DNA of 64,000 nt, from contig JAEUKE010000192.1 of the NCBI GenBank assembly GCA_016794345.1, positions 27,096 to 91,095 on the forward strand. The letters are read 5' to 3'. Below the pieces are notes generated by a model. It made no database searches. It saw only the letters and a program-made list of their open reading frames with translations, and was not told the DNA's origin. Source of the stretch: Myxococcales bacterium. GTDB lineage: Bacteria; Myxococcota_A; Polyangia; Polyangiales; Polyangiaceae. Of the stretch, positions 42,280-50,010 are shown piece after piece. Numbering within the stretch: position 1 is the stretch's first letter; each line of letters starts with the position of its first letter. The position numbers were made by a program, and so were the translations under genes.

Positions 42280-43037
42280 GCGCCCAGGAAGACCCGCCGC
42301 GCCTCTTCACGACCGACTCCGGCTCGAGCGAGGAGCTGCGGCTCGCGCTCGGCGCTGCCCAGGGGGATCTCCCGAGCGCGGCGCGCCTCGAGGCGATCCT
42401 CGCGGTGATGCCGATCGGTGGGCCCATCGATGGGCCCGGCGGCGGAGGCGAGCCGGGGCCTCCCGATCTCGGCGGGCCGGGCGCCGGGGCTGGCATTCCG
42501 TCGACCGCGCCCGCCGCTGGCGCCGCGGCGGCCGGCTGGATGAAGCTCGCCGGCGTCCTCGCGGTGGGCGCCACGCTCGCGGGCGTCACCTACGTGGCGA
42601 CGCGACCGAACGCGCCGGCGCCCGCGGCCTCGTCCGTCGCCGCTCCGACCGCGTCCGCGCCAGCGGTCGTGATCGCGCCACCGACGGTGACGACCACCGC
42701 CGAAGCCACAGCGCCTTCGGCGAGCGCCGCGCCCAGCTCGAAGCCTGCCATCGCAGCTCCGCAACCGTCCGCGAGCGCGCCCGCGCGCGCCGAGATCGAG
42801 ATCCTGAAAGAAGCGCAGGCCGCGCTCGCGGGAAGCCCCGCGCGCGCCCTCGCGCTTTGTGACGAGCACGCGCGCTCGCACCCCAAGGGCAGCCTCGGAC
42901 AGGAGCGCGAGATGGTGCGCATCCAGGCGCTCATCGCGCTCGGCCGGACGACCGAGGCGCGCGCCCTCGCGGACGCTTTCAAGAAGGCCAACCCGAGCTC
43001 GGCCTACGCGCAGCGGCTCGACACGCTGTTCCCTTGA
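42276..43037 (+). CDS. Putative membrane-bound anti-sigma-like partner with TPR-like tail
   Basis: 253 residues from ATG 42276, overlapping the ECF sigma stop. An N-terminal cytosolic segment (EELRLALGAAQGDLPS; LPSAARLEAILAVMP) is followed by a Gly/Pro-rich stretch, one transmembrane helix (MKLAGVLAVGATLAGVTYVA, ~residues 90-110), a long Ala/Pro/Thr/Ser linker, and a TPR-like C-terminal ~70 residues (EILKEAQAALAGSPARALALCDEHARSHPKG in pieces). The topology and the position after the ECF gene suggest it restrains the sigma factor, but no ZAS (zinc-binding) motif is present. Confidence 0.65.
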   Translation: MSAQEDPPRLFTTDSGSSEELRLALGAAQGDLPSAARLEAILAVMPIGGPIDGPGGGGEPGPPDLGGPGAGAGIPSTAPAAGAAAAGWMKLAGVLAVGATLAGVTYVATRPNAPAPAASSVAAPTASAPAVVIAPPTVTTTAEATAPSASAAPSSKPAIAAPQPSASAPARAEIEILKEAQAALAGSPARALALCDEHARSHPKGSLGQEREMVRIQALIALGRTTEARALADAFKKANPSSAYAQRLDTLFP

Positions 43038-43040
43038 TCG

Positions 43041-43601
43041 TCAGGTCCGGCCGCGGCTTCGTCCGGTCGTGACGCCGCCCGCGATCAGGTGAGCGAGCCG
43101 GAGCGGCTCGGGCACGTTGCCGTGCAGCGTGGTCCGCTCGAGCAGCTTCCGCGTGGCTTCGGGCGAGATACCGACGCGTTGCACGAACACCGGGCCGATC
43201 GGCTCCATCGGTCCGGCCTGCTCGATCAGCTGCCACTTCCGCCGCCCGCCGGGCACACGCGACGCGGGGCCCAGGAGCGCCTCGCGGATGAGCGCGAGCC
43301 GTGGCGCGCGCCGCGCGATGACCACGACAGGCAGATCGACCCGCTCGCTCAACGCCTTCACATCGATCACGTTGAAGCCCGCGACCGCGATGCCCTGCAG
43401 GAGAACGGCGTGCAGGTGGCCACGAAACCCCGAGTCGAGGACCGCCGAGGCGATGCGATCGGTCGCGTTACGACCGTCGCGCCGCACGCGGTCGGACACG
43501 ACGCCGTCGATCCGGGTACGCGCGCACACGACGCCGACGAGGAGCACGTCTCCCCGGTGCTCGCGTGGAAACGGCGCGTCGTCGAAGCCGATCGTGTTCA
43601 C
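43041..43601 (-). CDS. DUF99 family protein (endonuclease dU-like)
   Basis: 186 residues from GTG 43601 (VNTIGFDDAPFPREHRGD). An alternative ATG at 43652, in a CCATGG that also holds the divergent start, would add 17 residues; neither has a good Shine-Dalgarno sequence. Motifs match the DUF99/UPF0215 group: GFDDAPF, VLLVGVVCARTRIDGVV, AVLLQGIAVAGFNVIDV, PVVVIARRAPRLALI. A Pyrococcus member is reported as an endonuclease acting on deoxyuridine-containing DNA (from memory). The family is mainly archaeal; this bacterial copy sits head-to-head with a large ATPase gene. Confidence 0.75.
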   Translation of the reverse strand: MNTIGFDDAPFPREHRGDVLLVGVVCARTRIDGVVSDRVRRDGRNATDRIASAVLDSGFRGHLHAVLLQGIAVAGFNVIDVKALSERVDLPVVVIARRAPRLALIREALLGPASRVPGGRRKWQLIEQAGPMEPIGPVFVQRVGISPEATRKLLERTTLHGNVPEPLRLAHLIAGGVTTGRSRGRT

Positions 43602-43650
43602 TTGATTGAGGCAAGGGTAGCAGCCCGCGAGTAGAGTACGCCTCTCCGCC

Positions 43651-46545
43651 ATGGGCACGCCGAGGAGGACCACGTCGCAGAGGCCGCTGCCGCAGCCGGC
43701 CAGGGTCCCGCGAGGCTCGGGCCACCCCCCCGCTCGACATTCCGTCCCGATCCAGCACCGGCTTCGCAACCCGCCGCCGGTCTTCGTGGGCCGGGAAGCC
43801 GAGCGCGAACGCTTCCTCGCCGCCTTCGACCGCTCCCCCGTCACCGTCGTGGTCGGGCCGGGCGGCCACGGGAAGACCTCGCTCGTGCTCGCGAGCCTGC
43901 ACGCCGCGCGTCCCCACCTCGCCCCGCGGACGCTCTCGTTCTCCGCCTCGCCGTCGGATCGGTCGGGCGAAGAGCTCGCGCTGACGCTCCTCGGCGCCCT
44001 CTCGGCGATGCTCGGCGGCGGGAGGCCGAGCGGGAGCGCGACGGCCGATACGCCCGGCTTCGTGGCCAACGTCATCGATCTGGCCGACGCCCTCGACGCG
44101 GTCATCCTCCTCGACGACCTGCATTTCGTGGAGCCGTCATTCGTGCGCGAGCTGCTCCAGGCCGCCGCGTCGTACGCACGCAAGAGCAGGTTCATCGCGA
44201 CGACACGCGCCCCGATCGATCTCGCCGGTCTCGAGGAGCAGGTGGTGAAGGTCGGACCGATGACCGAAGACGCGCTGGCCTCGTTGGCCGAGGCCTGGTC
44301 GCCCGGCATCGACGGCAAGGCCGCGCGCGCGGCGGCTCGCGACGCTGGCGGCTCGCCGTTCTGGCTGAAGCAGCGGTTGATCGGATCCGGGAGCCGCGGC
44401 CTGCTCGATGACCTCCCGGCGCCGGCGCGGCGCTGGGTCTCCGCGCTGGCCTGGCTGGAGATCCCTGTTCCTGACGATTCCGTCCTGTTCCTGCCCGGCT
44501 CGCCCAGCGCGAGCGACATGACCGCGCTGGAGCAACGTGGCCTCCTGGAGCGGGTCCCCGAGGGGGTTCGCCTCCACGCCGTCGCCCGCGCGGCGTTGCT
44601 CGAGGCCTCGAAGGAAGACAGCCGCGACGTCGCCGCGGCGCTGCGCTCCTCTCCCGATCCGATCTTGCGGCTCGAGTCGATCCGCCTCGACGAAGCGGAC
44701 GGGCGGCGCGACGAAGCCATCGAGACCGCGCGCGCCGCGGCCGCCGATCTGGTCGCGCGCGGCCTCGCCCCGCGGCTCTGGCAGGTCCTCGAGGGCATCC
44801 ACGATCCGCGCGCCTTCGCGCCCAAGATCGCCTGCGCCTCCGATCTCGGCGGCGGCGCTGCGCTCGCGTGGGCCATGGAGCACCCGGGACCGGTCGAGCC
44901 GGCGCTGCGCCTGCGTTGGCTCGAGGTCATCGCGTCCAGCCCGGCGGTGGAGTCGGTCGCGCTTCGAGCGCGAGAGCTCGCGGTCGAAGCGCGTGAGTCG
45001 GATCCGCAGCTCGCGGCGTCGGCGCTCGTCGTCGCCGCGCGTGCGTTCGTCACGCTGGCGAAGGCGCCCGAGGCGCTCGCTGCCGCGGACGAGGCGCGCC
45101 GCCTCGCCGGCGCGGACGAGACGATCCGCGCGCGCGCGGACGCCTACACCGCCCGCGCGCTCGTCTTCGCGGGTCGGGCCCAGGAAGCGCTCGCGCTCGC
45201 GGGCGCGCTCGAGTCGCGCACCGATTCGATGAGCTCCCGCGTCCGCCGCGAGATCGACGATCAGCGCGCCGCCGTCTATTTCAACCTCGGGCGCTCGAGG
45301 CGCGCGCACGATCTGTTCGTCCGCATGGCGAGGGAGGGCCTCGTGTCGCCCGAGCAGCTCGGCGTTCGCACGCGGCTGGTGCGCAGCTCGCTGTTCGCGC
45401 TCGAGCTCGGCGAGCTGGAGCGGGCACGCGCGCTCCTGGACGAGCTCTCGCCCGTCGCGCGGCGCTCGGAAGAGCTCTTCGCCTTCTATTCGATGAACGA
45501 GCTCCGTCATGCGGCGGCCCTGGGAGATTTCGACGCCGCGGAGGAGCACCTCGCGGGGCTGGTCCGCGCGACGTCGGCATCGAAGAGCGGGTATTGGTCC
45601 GGCTGGATCGCGTCGCCGCGCCATTACCTCGCGCTGCTCCGGGGCCAGCCTTTGGACCCGCGCACCGCCGCCACCGAAAGCGACTTCCCTCTGACTCGTG
45701 CCCTCGCCGCGTGGCACGAGGTCCGCGCGACGGGGAGCTCCGCGAGGCTCGATCACGAGAGGTCGAGCGAGGTCATCGACGCCGAGATCGTCCTCTGCCT
45801 CGCGCGGGCCAACGCCGCCGCCCTCGGCAGCGACACGGCCGGCGCGGTCAGCGCCGCCCGCGCCGCGGTCGCGCTCAGCGAGGAAGAAGGACTCACGTTG
45901 TGGCTCGCGGACTCGCTCGTCGTGCTCTGCGAATCCATCGCCGTCGCGGGCGGCGGTGATCTCGGCGCGGCCGCCTCGAGGCTCGGTGCGGTCGCGGACG
46001 CGCTCGGCCCCTCTCGTTATCGCGCCGAGGCAGATCTCTTCGCCCAGCTCGCGCGAGGAGACGACGCCGATCTCGCCGTCCTCGATCGCGTCGCCGCGAA
46101 CGCGAGCGCCTGCGCGGCCGTCCGCCGTGCGCGCACGCTCCTCGGCTTCGAAGCAGCGCTCGACCGAGTCGACGCCGCCGTGCTCGAACGCGCGCGCGTC
46201 GCGCGTCCGACCGTCGTGGCCGCCGATCACGGCGCGCGCCCGGGCCTCGGCCTCGACACGCGCCGCGGGCGTGTCCTCCTGCCGAGGGGCACGAGCGTCG
46301 ACCTCGCCAAGAAGCCCGTCGCGATGAAGATCCTCGTCACGCTCTTCGACGGCGCCGGCCGCGCCTCCAAGGAGCACCTCGTCGAGCGCGTGTGGGACGT
46401 GCAGGACTACCACCCCCTGCGAGACGACAAGCGCCTCCAGGTCGCGATCAGCCGGCTGCGTGCCTTGCTCGGGGACGAGTCGCTCGTCGAGACGACCGAG
46501 GATGGCTATCGGCTCGCGCCCAGCGTCGCGGCCTACCGCGTGTAG
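43651..46545 (+). CDS. STAND-like ATPase with OmpR-type C-terminal winged helix
   Basis: 964 residues, taken from ATG 43651; later starts are possible because the first ~40 residues are Arg/Pro-rich. P-loop GPGGHGKTS (69-77), Walker B VILLDDLHF (151-159) and NACHT/MalT-like features (FIATTRAPIDLAGLEE) lead to a long all-helical TPR-like region. The last ~100 residues (AKKPVAMKILVTLFDGAGRASKEHLVERVWDVQDYHPLRDDKR in pieces, ending VETTEDGYRLAP) are an OmpR/PhoB-type DNA-binding winged helix. It is likely a ligand-activated transcription regulator. The effector is unknown; the divergent DUF99 gene is the closest candidate target. Confidence 0.8.
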   Translation: MGTPRRTTSQRPLPQPARVPRGSGHPPARHSVPIQHRLRNPPPVFVGREAERERFLAAFDRSPVTVVVGPGGHGKTSLVLASLHAARPHLAPRTLSFSASPSDRSGEELALTLLGALSAMLGGGRPSGSATADTPGFVANVIDLADALDAVILLDDLHFVEPSFVRELLQAAASYARKSRFIATTRAPIDLAGLEEQVVKVGPMTEDALASLAEAWSPGIDGKAARAAARDAGGSPFWLKQRLIGSGSRGLLDDLPAPARRWVSALAWLEIPVPDDSVLFLPGSPSASDMTALEQRGLLERVPEGVRLHAVARAALLEASKEDSRDVAAALRSSPDPILRLESIRLDEADGRRDEAIETARAAAADLVARGLAPRLWQVLEGIHDPRAFAPKIACASDLGGGAALAWAMEHPGPVEPALRLRWLEVIASSPAVESVALRARELAVEARESDPQLAASALVVAARAFVTLAKAPEALAAADEARRLAGADETIRARADAYTARALVFAGRAQEALALAGALESRTDSMSSRVRREIDDQRAAVYFNLGRSRRAHDLFVRMAREGLVSPEQLGVRTRLVRSSLFALELGELERARALLDELSPVARRSEELFAFYSMNELRHAAALGDFDAAEEHLAGLVRATSASKSGYWSGWIASPRHYLALLRGQPLDPRTAATESDFPLTRALAAWHEVRATGSSARLDHERSSEVIDAEIVLCLARANAAALGSDTAGAVSAARAAVALSEEEGLTLWLADSLVVLCESIAVAGGGDLGAAASRLGAVADALGPSRYRAEADLFAQLARGDDADLAVLDRVAANASACAAVRRARTLLGFEAALDRVDAAVLERARVARPTVVAADHGARPGLGLDTRRGRVLLPRGTSVDLAKKPVAMKILVTLFDGAGRASKEHLVERVWDVQDYHPLRDDKRLQVAISRLRALLGDESLVETTEDGYRLAPSVAAYRV

Positions 46546-46560
46546 CGGCGGGCGACGCGA

Positions 46561-46575
46561 GCCCGCCGAGCGGGC
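46561..46575 (+). terminator. GC hairpin downstream of the STAND-like regulator
   Basis: GCCCGC-CGA-GCGGGC, a 6-bp stem with a triloop, lies 15 nt after the stop at 46545. The 124-bp gap to the next gene holds nothing else recognisable. Confidence 0.35.
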
Positions 46576-46669
46576 ACTGTGCACGAAAGATCGCGGCCGC
46601 CCGTGTCGCGGAGCGGGACCCGCGTGCCGAAAGTTGGCCCGACCTCTTCGCATGGGATAGCCGGGCTGC

Positions 46670-47380
46670 ATGAGCCGCGTCGCCCTCCTCTCCCTCGCCC
46701 TCGCCTCCTCCCTCGCTGTCGCCTGCTCGTCTGCGTCGACGGCCACCAAGACAGCCGCGGACGAAGCGACCCCGAACCACGCGGAGGCCCGCGAGGTCGA
46801 TCAGGCGACGGCCGAAAGCGCCGCCGAAGAGACGGCGACCGCGAGCGCCGACCGGCGCCAGGTCGGCGATTACGTCACCTTCACCTTCAGCGGCAGCTAC
46901 CGGAAGACGCCGCTCGCGCTCACCCAGCGCGTCGTCGACAAGACCGCCACCACGATCGTCGTCGAGTACGTCTTCGCGGACAAGAAGTCGAAGGACACCC
47001 TGCGCGTCACCACCGACCTCAAGACACACGACATCGTCGCCGTCGCGCGCGTCGCCACCGACGGCACCGCCGCCGAGGTCGACCGCGCCGCCTTCGAGAC
47101 CAAGATGGCCGAGACCGTCGCCGTCGCCGATGAAAACGAGGCGCTCGTCACCGAGGAGCCCGCCAAGCTCAACGTCGCGGGCAGCGAGATCGACGCCACC
47201 CGCGCCATCTACAAGGTCCGCATCGGCAAGAAGGCCGCCACCCTCAAGACCCTCGCCAGCGACAGCTTCGCCTGGGGCGACCTCGGCGGAGAGATCGTCA
47301 CCGCCGACGGCAAGCTCTTCTACAAGGCCGAGCTCATCGACGCCGGCGGCTCGCACGCCACGGCGATGCTCGAGCGCTGA
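46670..47380 (+). CDS. Hypothetical lipoprotein
   Basis: 236 residues from ATG 46670. The signal peptide ends SLAVAC, followed by a Thr/Ala/Glu-rich disordered linker (~residues 20-62). The remaining part is beta-rich and has repeating short strands (VGDYVTFTFSGSYRKTPLALTQRV; IVVEYVFADKKSKDTLRVTTDL), consistent with a secreted beta-sandwich. No family was recognised. Three 40-bp tandem repeats begin directly at its stop codon, and the next 712 bp are repeats with no convincing gene. Confidence 0.65.
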   Translation: MSRVALLSLALASSLAVACSSASTATKTAADEATPNHAEAREVDQATAESAAEETATASADRRQVGDYVTFTFSGSYRKTPLALTQRVVDKTATTIVVEYVFADKKSKDTLRVTTDLKTHDIVAVARVATDGTAAEVDRAAFETKMAETVAVADENEALVTEEPAKLNVAGSEIDATRAIYKVRIGKKAATLKTLASDSFAWGDLGGEIVTADGKLFYKAELIDAGGSHATAMLER

Positions 47381-47509
47381 GCGCGGGCGCCCAACCCCCC
47401 TGGCCCGCGGAGCTCACACCGCGCGGGCGCCCAACCACCCTGGCCCCGCGGAGCTCACACCGCGCGGGCGCCCAACCACCCTGGCCCGCGGAGCTCACAC
47501 CGCGCGGGC
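47381..47509. repeat. Three tandem copies of a ~40-bp repeat plus partial fourth
   Basis: Copies at 47381-47420 (40 bp), 47421-47461 (41 bp, one extra C) and 47462-47501 (40 bp) share GCGCGGGCGCCCAACC... then CCTGG, CCCGCGGAGCTCACACC. A partial GCGCGGGC follows at 47502-47509. They start on the first base after the stop codon of the lipoprotein gene. Copy number may vary between strains. Confidence 0.9.
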
Positions 47510-47513
47510 CGCG

Positions 47514-47578
47514 AAATGGACAGAACCCTCGTCACGCAAAGTACGTGACGGGGGTTTCGTCCATAGTTCTGTCCATTT
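47514..47578. repeat. Long inverted repeat with nested stem
   Basis: AAATGGACAGAAC (47514-47526) and GTTCTGTCCATTT (47566-47578) are perfect 13-bp complements. Inside, CGTCACG (47530-47536) and CGTGACG (47544-47550) form a second stem. The element could extrude as a branched hairpin. The same core, ATGGACAGAA, recurs at 47629 and 47689 (inverted). Confidence 0.85.
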
Positions 47579-47628
47579 TTCCTCAAAATGGCCCCCAATG
47601 GCCTCGCCAGAGGCCAGATTGGCCAAAA

Positions 47629-47689
47629 ATGGACAGAAGTATGGACAAATGGTGGCCCTCGTAATCTGCGTGGCGTGACTTCTGTCCAT
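47629..47689. repeat. Second inverted repeat of the same family
   Basis: ATGGACAGAAGT (47629-47640) is perfectly complementary to ACTTCTGTCCAT (47678-47689). A degenerate copy, ATGGACAAATGG, lies at 47641. The core sequence is shared with the 47514-47578 element, so both belong to one palindromic repeat family. Confidence 0.8.
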
Positions 47690-47744
47690 CCCCGCCATCG
47701 ATTTCGCGCGGACGGCTGGCTTCGGTGGCGCAAAATGGGAAGGG

Positions 47745-47905
47745 CGGGCCCGCCGGGGGGCCGCCGGCACGGACCCGCGGGGGGCGGCCGCACGGACGCG
47801 CCTGCGCGGGCGGCCGGCACGAACGGGCCTGCGGGCGGGCGCGCCCGCGGGGGGCGGCCGGCACGAACGGGCCCGCGGGGGGCGGCCGGCAGGAGGGGGC
47901 TTGGT
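47745..47905. repeat. GC-rich imperfect tandem repeats
   Basis: Units with CGGC(A/G)CG...GCGGG and GGGGCGGCCGG recur about five times. The 20-mer starting GCGGCCGGCACGAAC occurs exactly at 47810 and 47854 (44 bp apart). The block is nearly pure G+C. On the complementary strand it could encode only low-complexity Ala/Arg/Pro/Gly peptides, so it is treated as non-coding. Confidence 0.7.
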
Positions 47906-47911
47906 TCGGGC

Positions 47912-47949
47912 GGTCTGCGTGCAGAGGTGCGCACGTCTGCACGCAGACC
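47912..47949. repeat. 38-bp near-perfect palindrome
   Basis: GGTCTGCGTGCAGA (47912-47925) and TCTGCACGCAGACC (47936-47949) are exact 14-bp complements; the centre GTGCGCAC is itself a palindrome. Only one opposed pair (G47926/G47935) mismatches in the whole 38 bp. It may be a terminator, a protein-binding site or a REP-like element. It sits ~145 bp past the end of the transposase-like gene. Confidence 0.85.
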
Positions 47950-48015
47950 AGGACAACTGGGTATCCCTCTCGACGCGGGCTCGCCGAAGCCGAACAAGCG
48001 CACGCCGCGCAGCCC

Positions 48016-48072
48016 GCCGCCTCCCGCACGGCCGCCTCCCGCACGGCCGCCTCCCGCACGGCCGCCTCCCGC
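48016..48072. repeat. 15-bp tandem repeat, 3.8 copies
   Basis: GCCGCCTCCCGCACG repeats at 48016, 48031 and 48046, with a 12-bp partial at 48061-48072, without mismatch. It is a minisatellite-type slippage region between the 38-bp palindrome and the transposase-like gene. In the minus-strand frame it reads REAAV repeats, but no gene framework was found. Confidence 0.9.
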
Positions 48073-48092
48073 CAAGCCTTCTTCGACCCGAA

Positions 48093-48869
48093 TCACCGCA
48101 CGCGCGTCGCACCACCCGACGCATCGGTGCGAGCCCTGGCAATGGCGGCGCGCCATTGCATCTGAAGGATGACGGCTCGGAGGTGCTCGGCCGGGCACGG
48201 TCGCGAGAGGAGTCGGCGGATGGACCGAGGGTGAAGGCCGAGGACCTCGGCGACGTCTTCGGCCCGCAGGTCGCGCGCGGCCCGCGCGGCAGCGTGTCGA
48301 GCGGCGACAACCACCGGGGTGTTGCCGACGAGCTCGGCCAACGCGAAGGCGCCAGCGGCGGCATCGGACAGGAGGCCGAGCTCGACCTCGACGGGCGCGA
48401 GCTCGGGGAGGTACTCGGTGGGATCGAACCGAGGCAGATGCTCGCGAACGAGGCGCGCGCTGTCGGAGAAGAGCACGCGCGCGCCGAGCAGATCGGGGAG
48501 GTTACTTCCGTCGTGGAGGGGATCGACGTCGATCCCGTGGTGCTCTTCTTGTCGGAGGACGTACCGGGTGGCGCTGTAGAGGTGGCGTTGGTCGAGGATG
48601 GGCCTGAGGCGCGCCGGCTCGAAGGAGGTCGCGGGACCGAGATGACGGTGCCATCGCGTAACGAGCGAACGCGTGAAGGTCCCCGCCTCGCGTCTCGTGC
48701 ACGCGAGCACGGCGTGCAGGTGTGTGTCGGCGATTCGAAAGACCAACATGCGGGCAGGTCTCCCGGCCCCGACGACGCACGTGGCGGCGACGCGCCGGGC
48801 GCCGGCCGAGGGGGCAAGGACGCGGTCGCCCTGGAGACGGATGGTCAGGTGATACGCGATCGGCTCCAC
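48093..48869 (-). CDS. Y1-type REP-associated tyrosine transposase-like protein (RAYT-like)
   Basis: 258 residues from GTG 48869. ADTHLHAVLAC (~residues 48-58) is the HUH-like motif, and RHLYSATRYVLRQEEHHGIDVDP (pieces) matches the Y1 block RYIxxNPxRAGL, placing the catalytic Tyr at ~103. SNLPDLLGARVL follows, as in IS200-like family proteins. A C-terminal HTH-like segment, DVAEVLGLHPRSIRRLL, resembles the DNA-binding tail of some RAYTs. RAYT proteins act on nearby REP palindromes; palindromes of this type occur just downstream. I saw no terminal inverted repeats, so it is probably a domesticated single-copy gene. Confidence 0.65.
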   Translation of the reverse strand: MEPIAYHLTIRLQGDRVLAPSAGARRVAATCVVGAGRPARMLVFRIADTHLHAVLACTRREAGTFTRSLVTRWHRHLGPATSFEPARLRPILDQRHLYSATRYVLRQEEHHGIDVDPLHDGSNLPDLLGARVLFSDSARLVREHLPRFDPTEYLPELAPVEVELGLLSDAAAGAFALAELVGNTPVVVAARHAAARAARDLRAEDVAEVLGLHPRSIRRLLSRPCPAEHLRAVILQMQWRAAIARARTDASGGATRVR

Positions 48870-49015
48870 AATCCCTTGGTCGACACGAGCCGCCTCCAGT
48901 TGCTTCCGACCTGGTCGCGGCGTGCGTTTTTCTCGCGCGGGGGGGCGCCGCCAAATTCCTGCCCGCCCCCAGGGCGATCAGAAATCTCCGCGGTAGCCCC
49001 CAAAACCGGGGCACC

Positions 49016-49927
49016 ATGAACGCGATGCGCGCCTTTCTTCCGGTCTCCGTCCTTCTCTCTCTCGCCGCGTGCAGCAGCAAGGTCCCGGTCGGCGGCTTCG
49101 AAGGCGGGGGCGGCCAGGCAGACGGTGGTGGTGGCCAGTCCGACGGCGGCGGCGGCAACACGACGACGGATGGCGGCGGCGGCTCGGGCGGCAGCACGTC
49201 CTCGGGCGCCAACATCGAGATCCACATGCGCTCGAGCACGGCCCCCTTCGCCCACATGGACGGGCTCTCGGGACAGACGCCGAGCCTGCACAGAAGCGGC
49301 GTGCGGTCGCTGACGCTGTTCCGGCAGCTGGGCGATCCCGAGCCGCTCGAGGTGTTCGACTTCGGACAGGACTCGGTCGAGGTGGACTACGCGGACGGCG
49401 CCGACACCCTCATCTACACGGCGAAGGCCGGGGATCTTCCGGAGGCGACATTTACGGTCGCGCGCGTGGTGCACACGTACGTGAAGTACAAGGTGTCGGC
49501 GTCGATGCACTACATGGGCTTCACGATCCCGGGTGAGTTCGACAACATGCAGGTGATGTCGGACGGCACGCTGGTCGACGGTCAGCTGCGCGACGCCGGC
49601 TACTACGAGTACGAGTTCACGGGCGCGAGCCAGACGTTCCCCGTCTCCGGCACGAACGCCCCGGTCCCCGAGTACGACGCGGGCGGTGGGTTCAGCGTGG
49701 TCTTCGAGAACGGGGAGTGGGCGTATTACTTCCCGGTCACTCTCCCGGTGAATCCGGGCCTCGCCACGGATGTGAGCGTCGTCCTCGGCGTGAACATGCA
49801 CGAGAGCTTCCGCTGGCAAGACGAGACCATGCCCGGCTACGCGACCGGGATCTTCGACGTGACACCGACCACGTTCGAGCCCGTGCTTCGCTTCGGCGCG
49901 AACTCGTTCTCCCTCACGCTCGAGTAG
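49016..49927 (+). CDS. Lipoprotein with Gly-rich linker
   Basis: 303 residues from ATG 49016. The signal peptide ends LSLAAC, followed by ~45 residues of Gly/Asp/Thr low-complexity linker (GGGGQADGGGGQSDGGGG). The mature domain (~residues 60-300) is beta-rich and Tyr/Phe-containing (YYEYEFTGASQTFPV; FENGEWAYYFPVTLPV). No family was recognised. The linker composition is the same style as that of the hydrolase lipoprotein (16932) and the C-terminal lipoprotein (63596). The next gene starts 83 nt later. Confidence 0.65.
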   Translation: MNAMRAFLPVSVLLSLAACSSKVPVGGFEGGGGQADGGGGQSDGGGGNTTTDGGGGSGGSTSSGANIEIHMRSSTAPFAHMDGLSGQTPSLHRSGVRSLTLFRQLGDPEPLEVFDFGQDSVEVDYADGADTLIYTAKAGDLPEATFTVARVVHTYVKYKVSASMHYMGFTIPGEFDNMQVMSDGTLVDGQLRDAGYYEYEFTGASQTFPVSGTNAPVPEYDAGGGFSVVFENGEWAYYFPVTLPVNPGLATDVSVVLGVNMHESFRWQDETMPGYATGIFDVTPTTFEPVLRFGANSFSLTLE

Positions 49928-50010
49928 CGCGGCCAGGCGACGGCGCGCGCGCCGCCGCTCCAGATCGTTCTTGCATCGCAGCGCGGTCCGAAGAAGATAC
50001 GGCTCGTACG

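Noticed and set aside
43641..43660. Divergent operator CCATGG between DUF99 and the ATPase gene
   Set aside because: Six bases only and explained by two ATG codons facing each other; no palindromic flank seen.
44137..46749. An 870-codon minus-strand frame opposite the STAND-like ATPase
   Set aside because: Arg/Glu/Asp-rich with no domain; mirrors the GC-skewed codon pattern of the real gene on the plus strand.
47583..48059. Minus-strand frame with REAAV repeats in the repeat block
   Set aside because: Built of the 15-bp minisatellite and GC-rich repeats; no ribosome-binding site or domain.
47381..48092. Possible CRISPR array because of spaced repeats
   Set aside because: Repeats differ in size and sequence and are contiguous or inverted, without unique equal-length spacers.
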